From the NCBI RefSeq assembly GCF_000746845.1, contig NZ_KN050846.1, forward strand, positions 1,123,394-1,187,393: 64,000 nucleotides of DNA. The letters are read 5' to 3'. The position numbers were made by a program, and so were the translations under genes. The DNA comes from Altibacter lentus. Its GTDB lineage: Bacteria > Bacteroidota > Bacteroidia > Flavobacteriales > Flavobacteriaceae. Positions 52,613 through 61,172 of this stretch are shown piece after piece. Each line of letters opens with the position of its first letter. Position 1 is the stretch's first letter. The notes beneath the pieces were generated by a model. That model was not told where the DNA came from. It did not search any database and saw nothing but the letters and a program-made list of their open reading frames with translations.

Positions 52613-55105
52613 TTATACTTTTATAAATTTCTTAGTTACCGTACCCTTTTCAGAATTAATACGAATAAAGTAAAGTCCGCTTTGCAATGTCGAAACATTC
52701 AAGGTATAATTGCGGTCCACCCACACGTTCGACAGGAACAGGACTAACTTCCCGCTAGTATCGAATACCCGCAGGTCTGTCTCAAGTGCTTCGGTGATAG
52801 AAAGTGTGATCTCCTGGTTTGCAGGGTTAGGATAAAGCTTACTGCCTTCAAGGAAAGAAGCCGTTTCTATCCCTAGTACATTATCTGCCACCGGCGACAC
52901 CCACAGTCCTCTTCCGTAGGAAGCCGCATAGATCTCATTGGTAACCGTATTGATCTCCAACTCATTAATGATCACATTTGGTAGGTTATTAAAGAATGGT
53001 TGCCAGTCATTAAAAGTATCATCGATATAATAAATTCCATAATCCATTCCCACGTAAAGACCATCGGTACCGTTGTCATGCCACACCATAGCCAGTGCAC
53101 TAAAATTGGGTAAATTCTTCTTGTAATCTTGCCATGTGTCTCCTCCGTCTGCAGACACATAAACTTTATTAGCGCTTGTAGTGGCTACGGCAATCTTCAT
53201 TGGGTCGGTTGGATGAATGGCTATACTGTTGATTGCTCCACCGGGGGCGGTGGTCGTAATCCAATTGGAAGCACCGCCATCTTCGGTGCGGTACAAGGTG
53301 CCATTATCGGCAGCATACATTACTTGATTATTTGAAGGTGCGATCTTTAAATGCTCCAGATTACTTCCAAAATTCTGAGAAATGGAAGACCAGCTCAAGC
53401 CCTTGTTCAATGATTTATAGACACGATCGTAGCCTAGATAAATTGTATTTGTGACGCTAGGATCCTGCTCAAAGGGTGTGACCCAGTTTCCTGAACCTGA
53501 GCCCGGTTCCGGGAGGTCGGAGATAGAATTTGCTCCATCATCGGTACGATACATTCTACCCCCTTGAATCATGCCATACATCACGTTGGTATTATTTTTA
53601 TCCACAAAGCCTTCCATTCCATCGGCACCCAGCCAATCGATCCACCCGTTGGCTTCGGTGAAAAAAGAAGTTCCGTTATCCTGTGAACCACCGGTTACGA
53701 CAACATCCTGTGTTTGTGAAATTCCAATTTTATAAAATTGTCGGATTCCTATACCTTCGGTTAGATCTTCGTAATAATTGGCGTTCAGATTTCCAGTGTC
53801 GGTTGCTTTAAAGATCCCGCCATCTGTACCCACGTAGAGGGTGGTGCCAATAAACTCCATAATATCCACGTCGGCATGACAGTATCCAATTCCGGCACCT
53901 GCCGCTGCGTTGGGGATCCAATCGGCTGTACAGGTAAATGTAGTTCCTGCATTGAGCGAGCGCCAAGTGAGTACCCCTGCAATATGTACCTCATCGGCAT
54001 TGTTAGGGTTCACCGTTACATCCATGTCTCTGGGAGCTTGACCGCTGTTATCGTTAGCAGTAGTACTGTACCCAAAATAATTCTTTCCTGTGTGGTTCAG
54101 TTCTGTAAAAGAGTTTCCACCATCGTTGGAACTGTAAAAGGCGCCAAAACGTCCCGAACTTTCTTCCAGCACATACACCCGGTCTACGTTGGCTGCTGAA
54201 ACACCAATCATTTTATAACCGTTGGTGAATCCACCAACCGTAGTAAATGTTTGTCCGCCATCGGTTGATTTATGAAAGCCTCTTCCTGAAGCATATACGG
54301 TGTTTGGATCGCCTGGTTTAAACTCCACATCGAAGCCATTGGAGTCTGAAACAGCTTGAGACCAAGTGAGCCCTCCGTCCACAGATTTTCGGATACCGAA
54401 ATAGGAGGCTGTGGCGTACATTATGTTTGTATTTGTGGGGTGGATCAAGATCTTATTTACTTCAGAACTTCCTATATCACCTAATAAATTCCATGTGCCG
54501 CCCGCATCTGTAGACTTAAAAATAAGTCCGTTCACTGAACCAAAGAAATAGGTGTTCGAATCGGTTGGATCGATTGCCACCGAATAGACCCGAAGGTTCG
54601 TAAAGGTATCGCCAAGGGGTGTCCAGTTCTGCCCTCCATCGATCGTTCTCCAAACCCCGCCCGTATTGGCTCCAATAATGATATGATCGTTGTTGGAGAC
54701 ATCTACCGCAATTCCTGTTACACGGCCTACTCCCGGGTTCCAGGAAGTAGAGGCATTCCAGTTTACGGGACCTTTTTCGATCCAATTATCGTTAAGAGGC
54801 ATTCTAGATTGCGCCGTTTCATTGAGGTATTTGTTATATGCTTTCAATTCCTCTAAGCGCTGCGTGATGGAAGGAAGGTATCCTGCTTCGTTCATTAATC
54901 GCAAAGCGTTGTATTCCCAACGTTTAAATTGTTTGTACCCCGAGCCTCGCCCTTTGTCCTTATCGGCGAAATATGCTTCGGCCGCAGCGACAATCTCTTG
55001 AACGGTATATGTTTCCGAATCGATCATTTCAAGATAATCTTGAGCGTGAACTTCAGAAAAAGAAAAAATGAATGTAAAGGAAATAAGTAATAATTTAAAT
55101 TTCAT
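52613..55105 (-). CDS. Secreted BNR/sortilin-like beta-propeller protein with T9SS sorting domain (830 aa)
   Basis: Signal peptide MKFKLLLISFTFIFSFSEVHAQ. The long middle holds many BNR/Asp-box type repeats (GGVWRTIDGGQNWTPLG, GIRKSVDGGLTWSQA, GGIFKATDTG, KVYVSADGGDTWQDY) of a sortilin/VPS10-like propeller. The C-terminal about 75 residues (SKLYPNPANQEITL ... TVTKKFIKV) are a type A sorting domain, so it is secreted by T9SS. No enzyme motif; probably a surface binding or adhesive protein. Sits between recR and the divergent symporter. Confidence 0.9.
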   Translation of the reverse strand: MKFKLLLISFTFIFSFSEVHAQDYLEMIDSETYTVQEIVAAAEAYFADKDKGRGSGYKQFKRWEYNALRLMNEAGYLPSITQRLEELKAYNKYLNETAQSRMPLNDNWIEKGPVNWNASTSWNPGVGRVTGIAVDVSNNDHIIIGANTGGVWRTIDGGQNWTPLGDTFTNLRVYSVAIDPTDSNTYFFGSVNGLIFKSTDAGGTWNLLGDIGSSEVNKILIHPTNTNIMYATASYFGIRKSVDGGLTWSQAVSDSNGFDVEFKPGDPNTVYASGRGFHKSTDGGQTFTTVGGFTNGYKMIGVSAANVDRVYVLEESSGRFGAFYSSNDGGNSFTELNHTGKNYFGYSTTANDNSGQAPRDMDVTVNPNNADEVHIAGVLTWRSLNAGTTFTCTADWIPNAAAGAGIGYCHADVDIMEFIGTTLYVGTDGGIFKATDTGNLNANYYEDLTEGIGIRQFYKIGISQTQDVVVTGGSQDNGTSFFTEANGWIDWLGADGMEGFVDKNNTNVMYGMIQGGRMYRTDDGANSISDLPEPGSGSGNWVTPFEQDPSVTNTIYLGYDRVYKSLNKGLSWSSISQNFGSNLEHLKIAPSNNQVMYAADNGTLYRTEDGGASNWITTTAPGGAINSIAIHPTDPMKIAVATTSANKVYVSADGGDTWQDYKKNLPNFSALAMVWHDNGTDGLYVGMDYGIYYIDDTFNDWQPFFNNLPNVIINELEINTVTNEIYAASYGRGLWVSPVADNVLGIETASFLEGSKLYPNPANQEITLSITEALETDLRVFDTSGKLVLFLSNVWVDRNYTLNVSTLQSGLYFIRINSEKGTVTKKFIKV

Positions 55106-55230
55106 AGCGTAATTTTTTAAGCAGATAAGTGGTTAACGTTCAACGGGATTCAAAAGTATTAAAAAAATAAAATTGTAGGGCACCCAATCTTTGTATTTTT
55201 ACACACAATACGACTTAAGTCTTAAAAACT

Positions 55231-56676
55231 ATGGAGCCATTACACATCCTTCTTCTTATTCTTGGTTATTTTGGTGTTCTTTTGGGAATTTCCCATCTCA
55301 CGAATAAAGGGGGTAGCAATGAAGACTTCTTTAAAGCAAGCAAACAATCGCCCTGGTATCTTGTAGCTTTTGGTATGATAGGGGCTTCTTTAAGCGGAGT
55401 AACCTTTATTTCGGTTCCCGGTTGGGTAGAAGCTTCAAAATTTAGTTATTTTCAAGTGGTTCTTGGCTATACCGTGGGATATGCCGTGATAGGAACTGTA
55501 CTCCTGCCCCTCTACTACCGTTTAAACCTAACTTCTATCTATACCTACTTAGAAGGCCGATTTGGGACCGCTTCGTATAAAACCGGAGCCTCCTTTTTCC
55601 TTTTGTCGCGTGTGGTGGGTGCGAGTTTTCGATTATATCTAGTTGCGATCGTCCTTCAGGAGTTAGTTTTCAACGCCATGAATGTCCCGTTTTGGGCAAC
55701 GGTCACCATTACCATCCTCTTGATCTGGCTCTACACTTTTAAAAGCGGTATCAAAACCATTGTTTGGACAGATACTTTACAAACCCTGTTCATGCTTATT
55801 GCAGTGGGGGTGGCCATCTATTTTGTTTCAGAAAATTTAGGTCTTTCAGCAGGAAATATCTTTGGGTTTATTGCAGACAGTGATTTATCACAGATCTTTT
55901 TCTTTGATGATTGGAAAAGCGGGGATCACTTTGTAAAGCAGTTTATAAGCGGTGCGTTCATTGCCATTGTGATGACCGGCTTAGACCAAGATATGATGCA
56001 GAAAAACTTGACCTGCAGGAACCTTAAGGATGCCCAAAAGAATATGTTCTGGTTTACCATAGTGCTCACTATTGTAAACTTTGTTTTTCTTGCACTAGGG
56101 CTGCTATTAACTGTATATGCACAACAAAATGGTATACATGCGCAACGGGATACCCTATTCCCAACCATTGCAACGCAAAGCGGATTAGGTATTGGCATCG
56201 CAATCTTTTTTATCCTGGGTCTTATTGCAGCTGCCTATTCCAGTGCCGACAGCGCATTGACTGCCTTAACCACATCTTTTAGTATTGACATTCTCGAGAT
56301 TGAAAAACGATACGAAAAAGCGAAGCAAGTGATGATTCGCAAAAGAATACACATTCTTATATCCTTAGTGCTGATCGCTGTGATCATCATTTTTAAATAT
56401 GTGATCGCAGATGCTTCGGTAATTGCAAAGCTATTTGTTTTTGCAGGCTACACCTATGGCCCCCTACTTGGCCTGTATGCTTTTGGGTTATTTACAAGGT
56501 GGAATGTAAAAGACAAATGGGTTCCTTGGGTTGCAATTGCGGCACCTATCCTGGGATATGGTATTGATCATTATAGCAATGTGTGGTTCGGATTTGAATT
56601 TTTATTCTTTATCCTTATCCTGAACGGAGCCCTTACCTTTTTAGGATTAATATTGATTCGTACCCAGAAGCACTAA
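55231..56676 (+). CDS. Sodium:solute symporter family (SSS) transporter
   Basis: 481 aa, about 13 TM helices. Early motif [53 protein letters not shown], and the sodium-site segment [17 protein letters not shown] are SSS hallmarks. Imports a solute with Na+; substrate not predictable. Its last 30 bp overlap the convergent CoA-binding gene. Confidence 0.92.
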   Translation: MEPLHILLLILGYFGVLLGISHLTNKGGSNEDFFKASKQSPWYLVAFGMIGASLSGVTFISVPGWVEASKFSYFQVVLGYTVGYAVIGTVLLPLYYRLNLTSIYTYLEGRFGTASYKTGASFFLLSRVVGASFRLYLVAIVLQELVFNAMNVPFWATVTITILLIWLYTFKSGIKTIVWTDTLQTLFMLIAVGVAIYFVSENLGLSAGNIFGFIADSDLSQIFFFDDWKSGDHFVKQFISGAFIAIVMTGLDQDMMQKNLTCRNLKDAQKNMFWFTIVLTIVNFVFLALGLLLTVYAQQNGIHAQRDTLFPTIATQSGLGIGIAIFFILGLIAAAYSSADSALTALTTSFSIDILEIEKRYEKAKQVMIRKRIHILISLVLIAVIIIFKYVIADASVIAKLFVFAGYTYGPLLGLYAFGLFTRWNVKDKWVPWVAIAAPILGYGIDHYSNVWFGFEFLFFILILNGALTFLGLILIRTQKH

Positions 56677-57006
56677 GGTACAAGCAACTTCAACTTCTAT
56701 TCCGTTACGCCGAAGCAATGCGTAGAATTCTTGGTTTTCGGTACCGGGATTGAAGATTACCCTCTTGGGAGCTAAGGAAAGAATGTAGTTGTAATATTCT
56801 TCCTGGCGTTTGGGGTTAAGGTACAATGTAACCGTGTCGATGTCTTTAAAGTCTTCTTTTTGTGTCGTGATCGACACACCTGCTACCTCACCCTCTTTCA
56901 AGCCTACAGCTTCTACGGTATGTCCGCGTGTTACCAATCTATGGATTGCCAAATTGGAATAGCGTGACGGATTAAGACTGGCGCCAAGTACAAGAGTGTG
57001 TTTCAT
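56647..57006 (-). CDS. CoA-binding-domain protein (119 aa)
   Basis: Single Rossmann CoA-binding domain: [75 protein letters not shown]. Like the YccU-type proteins with unknown role in CoA or acyl-CoA sensing. ATG at 57006; the longer frame to 57087 is discarded, because it runs into the ECF promoter region. 30-bp antisense overlap with the symporter 3' end. Confidence 0.9.
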   Translation of the reverse strand: MKHTLVLGASLNPSRYSNLAIHRLVTRGHTVEAVGLKEGEVAGVSITTQKEDFKDIDTVTLYLNPKRQEEYYNYILSLAPKRVIFNPGTENQEFYALLRRNGIEVEVACTLVLLGTNQY

Positions 57007-57079
57007 AGCTTCTTTTTTTTGAAAAATACAATGTCTCGGGGTTATGAATTCACAAAAGTTCGTTAAAAAAGTAAAGTAC

Positions 57080-57107
57080 TGTAACATTTCGAGAGACGCT
57101 TCGTCTA
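57080..57107 (+). promoter_or_regulatory. ECF-sigma-type promoter P1
   Basis: TGTAAC (57080-57085), 16-nt spacer, CGTCTA (57102-57107). Fits the -35 AAC / -10 CGTC signature of extracytoplasmic-function sigma factors. It points at the terminator at 57182 with no gene of usual size between. The -10 lies in a small hairpin, AGACG-CTT-CGTCT. Confidence 0.65.
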
Positions 57108-57111
57108 TAGA

Positions 57112-57220
57112 GTAGAAATATTTCTCGCTTTACTGCGAAAATTTTACGTTGATGGTTAGTGTTAATAATAGCAGTAGAGTTACAAGCCCGAGGTTCTAGA
57201 CTTCGGGCTTGTTTTTTTTT
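57112..57220 (+). ncRNA. Candidate ECF-sigma-dependent small RNA (about 110 nt)
   Basis: Bounded by the ECF-type promoter P1 and a strong intrinsic terminator. Contains a small hairpin TCGC-TTTACT-GCGA (57124-57137), a mostly unstructured middle, then the terminator stem. A 15-codon reading frame (ATG at 57152, stop TAG inside the terminator loop) is the only coding possibility. Gap 57007-57404 otherwise holds P2 and the leader of the outer-membrane protein gene. Start is inferred from the promoter; the boundaries are approximate. Confidence 0.45.
57182..57220 (+). terminator. Intrinsic terminator of the candidate small RNA
   Basis: Perfect 10-bp stem ACAAGCCCGA / TCGGGCTTGT (57182-57191 / 57203-57212) followed by T to 57220. 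It lies 19 bp before ECF promoter P2, so P2 transcripts start after it. Confidence 0.92.
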
Positions 57221-57238
57221 GTTAAAATCAAAAAACAC

Positions 57239-57266
57239 TGTAACAAGATTTTGTTCGGTGCGTCTT
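57239..57266 (+). promoter_or_regulatory. ECF-sigma-type promoter P2 of the outer-membrane barrel gene
   Basis: TGTAAC (57239-57244), 16-nt spacer, CGTCTT (57261-57266): same elements and spacing as P1, 159 bp further on. Predicts a leader of about 130 nt before the ATG at 57405. Confidence 0.65.
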
Positions 57267-57371
57267 ATTTATAGTTTTTTAAATTTTTCGACCCTTCTTG
57301 ACATTAAATATATGTTATACAAGGTAGCAAGTTTTAAAAAATACATCTATCAATCAATCAATTAACGAACT

Positions 57372-57387
57372 CTCAATGCAAATTGAG
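57372..57387 (+). promoter_or_regulatory. Leader hairpin with GNRA loop upstream of the barrel gene
   Basis: CTCAAT-GCAA-ATTGAG: 6-bp stem closed by a GCAA tetraloop, 17 nt before the ATG. Could affect translation start; short tandem ATCA repeats lie just upstream. Confidence 0.35.
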
Positions 57388-57404
57388 GACAAATCAATCA
57401 AGAA

Positions 57405-59843
57405 ATGAAACAGTTATTTTTAATGCTTATGCTCCTTTGCGGCATAACCTCTTCTGCATTCAATGACCCCACTACCGAACGGCCCGGAAAGATCACCGGA
57501 AAAGTGATCGACAAATTACTACAGCAGCCCTTGCCGTATGTAACCGTAGCGATCAAAACCTTAGACGGCACCATTGTTACGGGAGGTGTAACAGACGATA
57601 GTGGGGTGTTTACCATAGAAGACATTCCCGAAGGGAAGAGTCTCGTTTCTATTCAATTTATTGGTTATAATACCGTAGAGACCGAAATTACAATTACCCG
57701 TCAAAACCGAATGGTTGACATGGGCACCATAGTTCTGGAAGAAAATGTCGCAGCTCTGGATGAAGTATCCATTGTAGCCGAGCGATCTACCATCGAACAA
57801 AAACTGGACAGGAAGGTCATTAATGTTGGGAAAGACCTTACCACATCGGGCCCGACAGCATCGGATATTATGAATAACCTTCCGTCAGTAAATGTAGATC
57901 AACAGACCGGGAATATTTCGCTACGCGGAAACGAGAACGTCCGGGTGATGGTAGACGGGAAGCTGTCTAACGTACCGGTCGCTCAACTTTTGAAACAGAT
58001 CCCGTCCAATTCCATCAAACAGATAGAACTTATTACAAACCCTTCGGCAAAATACAATCCTGAAGGTATGAGCGGAATCATCAACATTATTCTTCATAAA
58101 AATGTGAATATTGGTTTTAACGGGGACCTGAGCGTGGGCCTTACCTACGAAGAGCAGGCAAAGTTCAATAGTGCCTTTAATACGAACTACCGAAATGGTA
58201 AATTCAACTTTTACGGGAACTTCAGTAACAACGTTTCAAAAAATGAAAATTTCGGAACCATTTTTCGTCCTGAAGAGAACAACAGGCAGTTCTTCGAATT
58301 TCTAGACAGTGGAAAATCAAATCTGGTAAAGACCGGAGTCGACTTTTACCTGAATGAAAAGAACACCTTATCTTTTTTTACCAACCAGAATTTCTTTGAC
58401 GGCAATACGCGAGGGATCACTGATATTGTATACTACGATACCCCGGCACTCAATCAAACTCAGAACTTCCTAAACGATAATGAAAACCGCTCTTCGCAAT
58501 ACAATTTCGACTACAAATTAGATTTTGCCAAAGAAGGTCATAATATAGAGCTGGAAGCAGATTACAACACTTTTACCAACGATGAGATTGCTCGTTTTAT
58601 GTTCATGGGAGCCTCCCCTATCGATAACTATGTCGATTTTGTAGCAACCGAAAGAGACCAATTAACCGTAAATTTAGATTACATCAATCCGCTTTCAGAA
58701 TCATCGAAACTGGAAATAGGTTTGGAAGCGCGTTTATTTGAAACCAATATCGATTACAGATCAACCGGGCAAACGTTTAATTCGCAAGGAATTCTAGTGG
58801 ACACGCCAAGCACCGATTTTGATTTTACCAGAGATATCTATTCGGCGTATGCTACCTACGGAAAAAGTTTTGAAAAATGGTCCTATCAAGTAGGAGCGCG
58901 TGTGGAAACGGTAGAGGTACTGGCAGACACCAATGCGGTTCGCTCGTTTACGAACGATTACATACAGGTGTATCCCTCTGCATATGTCACTTATACCCCT
59001 ACCGAAAAGAATCAATTTCAAGTTAGTTATAGCAGACGCGTGGATCGTCCCGGTCTGGACCAGGTAAATCCAATAAGGGAATGGAGCACTCCTCTAATCT
59101 CCTCTTTTGGTAATACAGATTTACAGCCTCAGTTTACCAACTCCATGGAAGCCAATTATACACGAAGCCTTGAAAAAGGCAGTATCACAGGAGGAGTCTT
59201 TTATCGGGCAATCGAAGATGAGATCAACAGAGCCTTGTTTATAGACCGCACCGATCTTAATAAGGTAATCCTTACTTACGACAACTTTGACGCTACATCA
59301 GCGTACGGTATTGAGATTAGCAGCAATTATCGACCAACCAAATGGTGGAACTTCAATACGAGTTTTGATCTATACAATCAGACCCAGAAGGGGATCGCAG
59401 AACGTCTTATTCAAGACGACAATCCCACTGTAGATGATATTGTTCTTGAATCGTATGAAGTAAATAATATGGCGTGGAACTTTAGAATGTTCAATAATTT
59501 CAGTGTTACTGAAAAATTGACGTTTTCCGCCTTTGGATTTTACCGTGGCAAAGCGAGAACACTTCAGTTTGATGTAGACCCTATGTACTTCGTAAATATT
59601 GGAGCTCGCTACAGTCTGTGGGATGGTCAAGGGACTTTCAGCATTAATTACAACGATATTTTCGACACTATGAAGTTCGCCGGCGACGGAGAGCTGCCAT
59701 ACCGTCAATCAGTTGAGTTCAACTGGGAAAGCAATACCATTTTTGTTGGACTTAATTACCGTTTTGGTGGTGGTAAATATCGCGCCAAATCGAGAAAGAA
59801 TCGTGACGATCGTGAGAAAGATGGAAGCGGCGGGATCTTTTAA
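57405..59843 (+). CDS. TonB-dependent-receptor-like outer membrane beta-barrel protein
   Basis: 812 aa. Signal peptide MKQLFLMLMLLCGITSSAF, carboxypeptidase-regulatory-like domain (GKITGKVIDKLLQQPLPYVTVAIKTLDGTIV, about 27-115), a plug-like domain (GPTASDIMNNLPSVNVDQQTGNISLRGNENVRVMVDGK), then an OMP_b-brl_3-type 22-strand barrel ending FVGLNYRFGGGKYR with a short hydrophilic tail. Receptor or transporter for an unknown ligand. Predicted to be under ECF sigma control by P2. No SusD or ECF sigma/anti-sigma genes are in the window. Confidence 0.9.
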   Translation: MKQLFLMLMLLCGITSSAFNDPTTERPGKITGKVIDKLLQQPLPYVTVAIKTLDGTIVTGGVTDDSGVFTIEDIPEGKSLVSIQFIGYNTVETEITITRQNRMVDMGTIVLEENVAALDEVSIVAERSTIEQKLDRKVINVGKDLTTSGPTASDIMNNLPSVNVDQQTGNISLRGNENVRVMVDGKLSNVPVAQLLKQIPSNSIKQIELITNPSAKYNPEGMSGIINIILHKNVNIGFNGDLSVGLTYEEQAKFNSAFNTNYRNGKFNFYGNFSNNVSKNENFGTIFRPEENNRQFFEFLDSGKSNLVKTGVDFYLNEKNTLSFFTNQNFFDGNTRGITDIVYYDTPALNQTQNFLNDNENRSSQYNFDYKLDFAKEGHNIELEADYNTFTNDEIARFMFMGASPIDNYVDFVATERDQLTVNLDYINPLSESSKLEIGLEARLFETNIDYRSTGQTFNSQGILVDTPSTDFDFTRDIYSAYATYGKSFEKWSYQVGARVETVEVLADTNAVRSFTNDYIQVYPSAYVTYTPTEKNQFQVSYSRRVDRPGLDQVNPIREWSTPLISSFGNTDLQPQFTNSMEANYTRSLEKGSITGGVFYRAIEDEINRALFIDRTDLNKVILTYDNFDATSAYGIEISSNYRPTKWWNFNTSFDLYNQTQKGIAERLIQDDNPTVDDIVLESYEVNNMAWNFRMFNNFSVTEKLTFSAFGFYRGKARTLQFDVDPMYFVNIGARYSLWDGQGTFSINYNDIFDTMKFAGDGELPYRQSVEFNWESNTIFVGLNYRFGGGKYRAKSRKNRDDREKDGSGGIF

Positions 59844-59980
59844 ACTGTTATAATTACGTTAAAGTGGGACCCCTCGTGCAACGTTTGGCACACTTTTTTA
59901 GTCTATATAATAAACCTAATACTCATTTATAATTTATTTGAATTAGCCTTCTAAAATTTTAAACCTATTAGGTGAATAAA

Positions 59981-60001
59981 GCCTTCTGATATTCAGAAGG
60001 C
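59981..60001. terminator. Bidirectional intrinsic terminator between the barrel gene and fabH
   Basis: GCCTTCTGA-TAT-TCAGAAGGC, a 9-bp perfect stem, with T-rich sequence following on the plus strand and A-rich preceding it, so it can serve both convergent genes. Confidence 0.88.
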
Positions 60002-60025
60002 TTTTCTTTTTTTAGCTACATTTTT

Positions 60026-61033
60026 TTACCATCTAATGATTGCACTGCCCCAAGTAAAACCACTGCCAAAGGCAGCCAGAACGACCAGATCTCCTTTTTT
60101 AATCTTGCCGAGTTCCCAGGCTTCCGTTAGCGCAATAGGGATGGATGCCGCCGTTGTATTACCGTATTTTTGGATATTATTGAAGACCTTATCATTTGGA
60201 AGTTTGAATTTTTCCTGGATATACTGGGAAATACGCAAATTTGCCTGATGCGGGATCAACATATCAATATCACTCACCGAAAGCTTGTTTGCCTCCAATC
60301 CTTCTTTGATCACTTCAGAGAAACGCACCACCGCATGTTTAAACACAAAAGTTCCATTCATATAAGGGTAGTATGGAATATCTTCCTGAGGGTTTTTCTC
60401 AATGATCTCGGGAACCCAGTATTGAGTGCTCGGCCCTTGCAACGACAATTCATCTTTATGTTTGCCTTCGCTATGCAGATGGGTCGATAATATTCCGTCG
60501 TTACCGGTTTCATTGCGCGATACGACCGCAGCTCCCGCCCCGTCACCAAATATCACCGAAACACCTCTTCCGCGAGTTGTAAAATCGAGCCCGCCACTGT
60601 GATTTTCACTGCCGATAACGAGCACGTGTCTGTACATTCCTGTTTTAATAAATTGATCGGCCACCGATAATGCATAGACAAAACCACTGCATTGGTTACG
60701 AACATCAAGTGCCGGTACGGTTCGCATCCCCAGCGCCTCTTGCACTTGCACGCCGCCTCCCGGAAAATACATATCCGGGCTTAGTGTGGCAAAAATGATC
60801 ATATCGATGTCCTTTGGCACTAATGCCGCTCGTTCCAAAGCGATCTTAGCCGCTTTAACGCCCATAACAGAAGTAGTGTTACCATCTCCTTTTTTTATAT
60901 GACGTCGCTCTTTGATGCCGGTGCGTTCCTGTATCCAAGCATCGTTTGTATCCATTACTTTTGAAAGGTCATCGTTCGTAACCACATTTTCGGGAACATA
61001 GGACCCTAGTCCCGTTATTTTTGAAGTATACAT
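60026..61033 (-). CDS. fabH: 3-oxoacyl-ACP synthase III (KAS III)
   Basis: 335 aa. Starts fatty acid synthesis by joining acetyl-CoA (or branched acyl-CoA) to malonyl-ACP. Catalytic Cys115 in VRNQCSGFVYA, His in PHQANLRI, Asn in YGNTTAASIP. Ends GSGFTWGSAIIRW, typical. Flavobacteria make branched fatty acids; specificity is not readable. Single gene. Confidence 0.95.
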   Translation of the reverse strand: MYTSKITGLGSYVPENVVTNDDLSKVMDTNDAWIQERTGIKERRHIKKGDGNTTSVMGVKAAKIALERAALVPKDIDMIIFATLSPDMYFPGGGVQVQEALGMRTVPALDVRNQCSGFVYALSVADQFIKTGMYRHVLVIGSENHSGGLDFTTRGRGVSVIFGDGAGAAVVSRNETGNDGILSTHLHSEGKHKDELSLQGPSTQYWVPEIIEKNPQEDIPYYPYMNGTFVFKHAVVRFSEVIKEGLEANKLSVSDIDMLIPHQANLRISQYIQEKFKLPNDKVFNNIQKYGNTTAASIPIALTEAWELGKIKKGDLVVLAAFGSGFTWGSAIIRW

Positions 61034-61172
61034 AAACTGAAGTTAAAACAGAGTAGCAAGATACTTATTCGCACAAAATGAAGCGTCACATTTACGTATG
61101 AAAAAATATGCATGCATAATAACCCCTTGCTTCCATACATATTTTGAGTATCTTTTGGAAAAATTTTATCCC

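Noticed and set aside
57182-57212. Possible tRNA T-arm look (GGTTC inside a stem)
   Set aside because: The stem is an intrinsic terminator with a T run; no acceptor, D or anticodon arms upstream.
59886-59902. TGGCAC followed by a T-rich stretch, like a sigma-54 -24 element
   Set aside because: The -12 GC is missing (TTTAG), and the only downstream feature is the bidirectional terminator.
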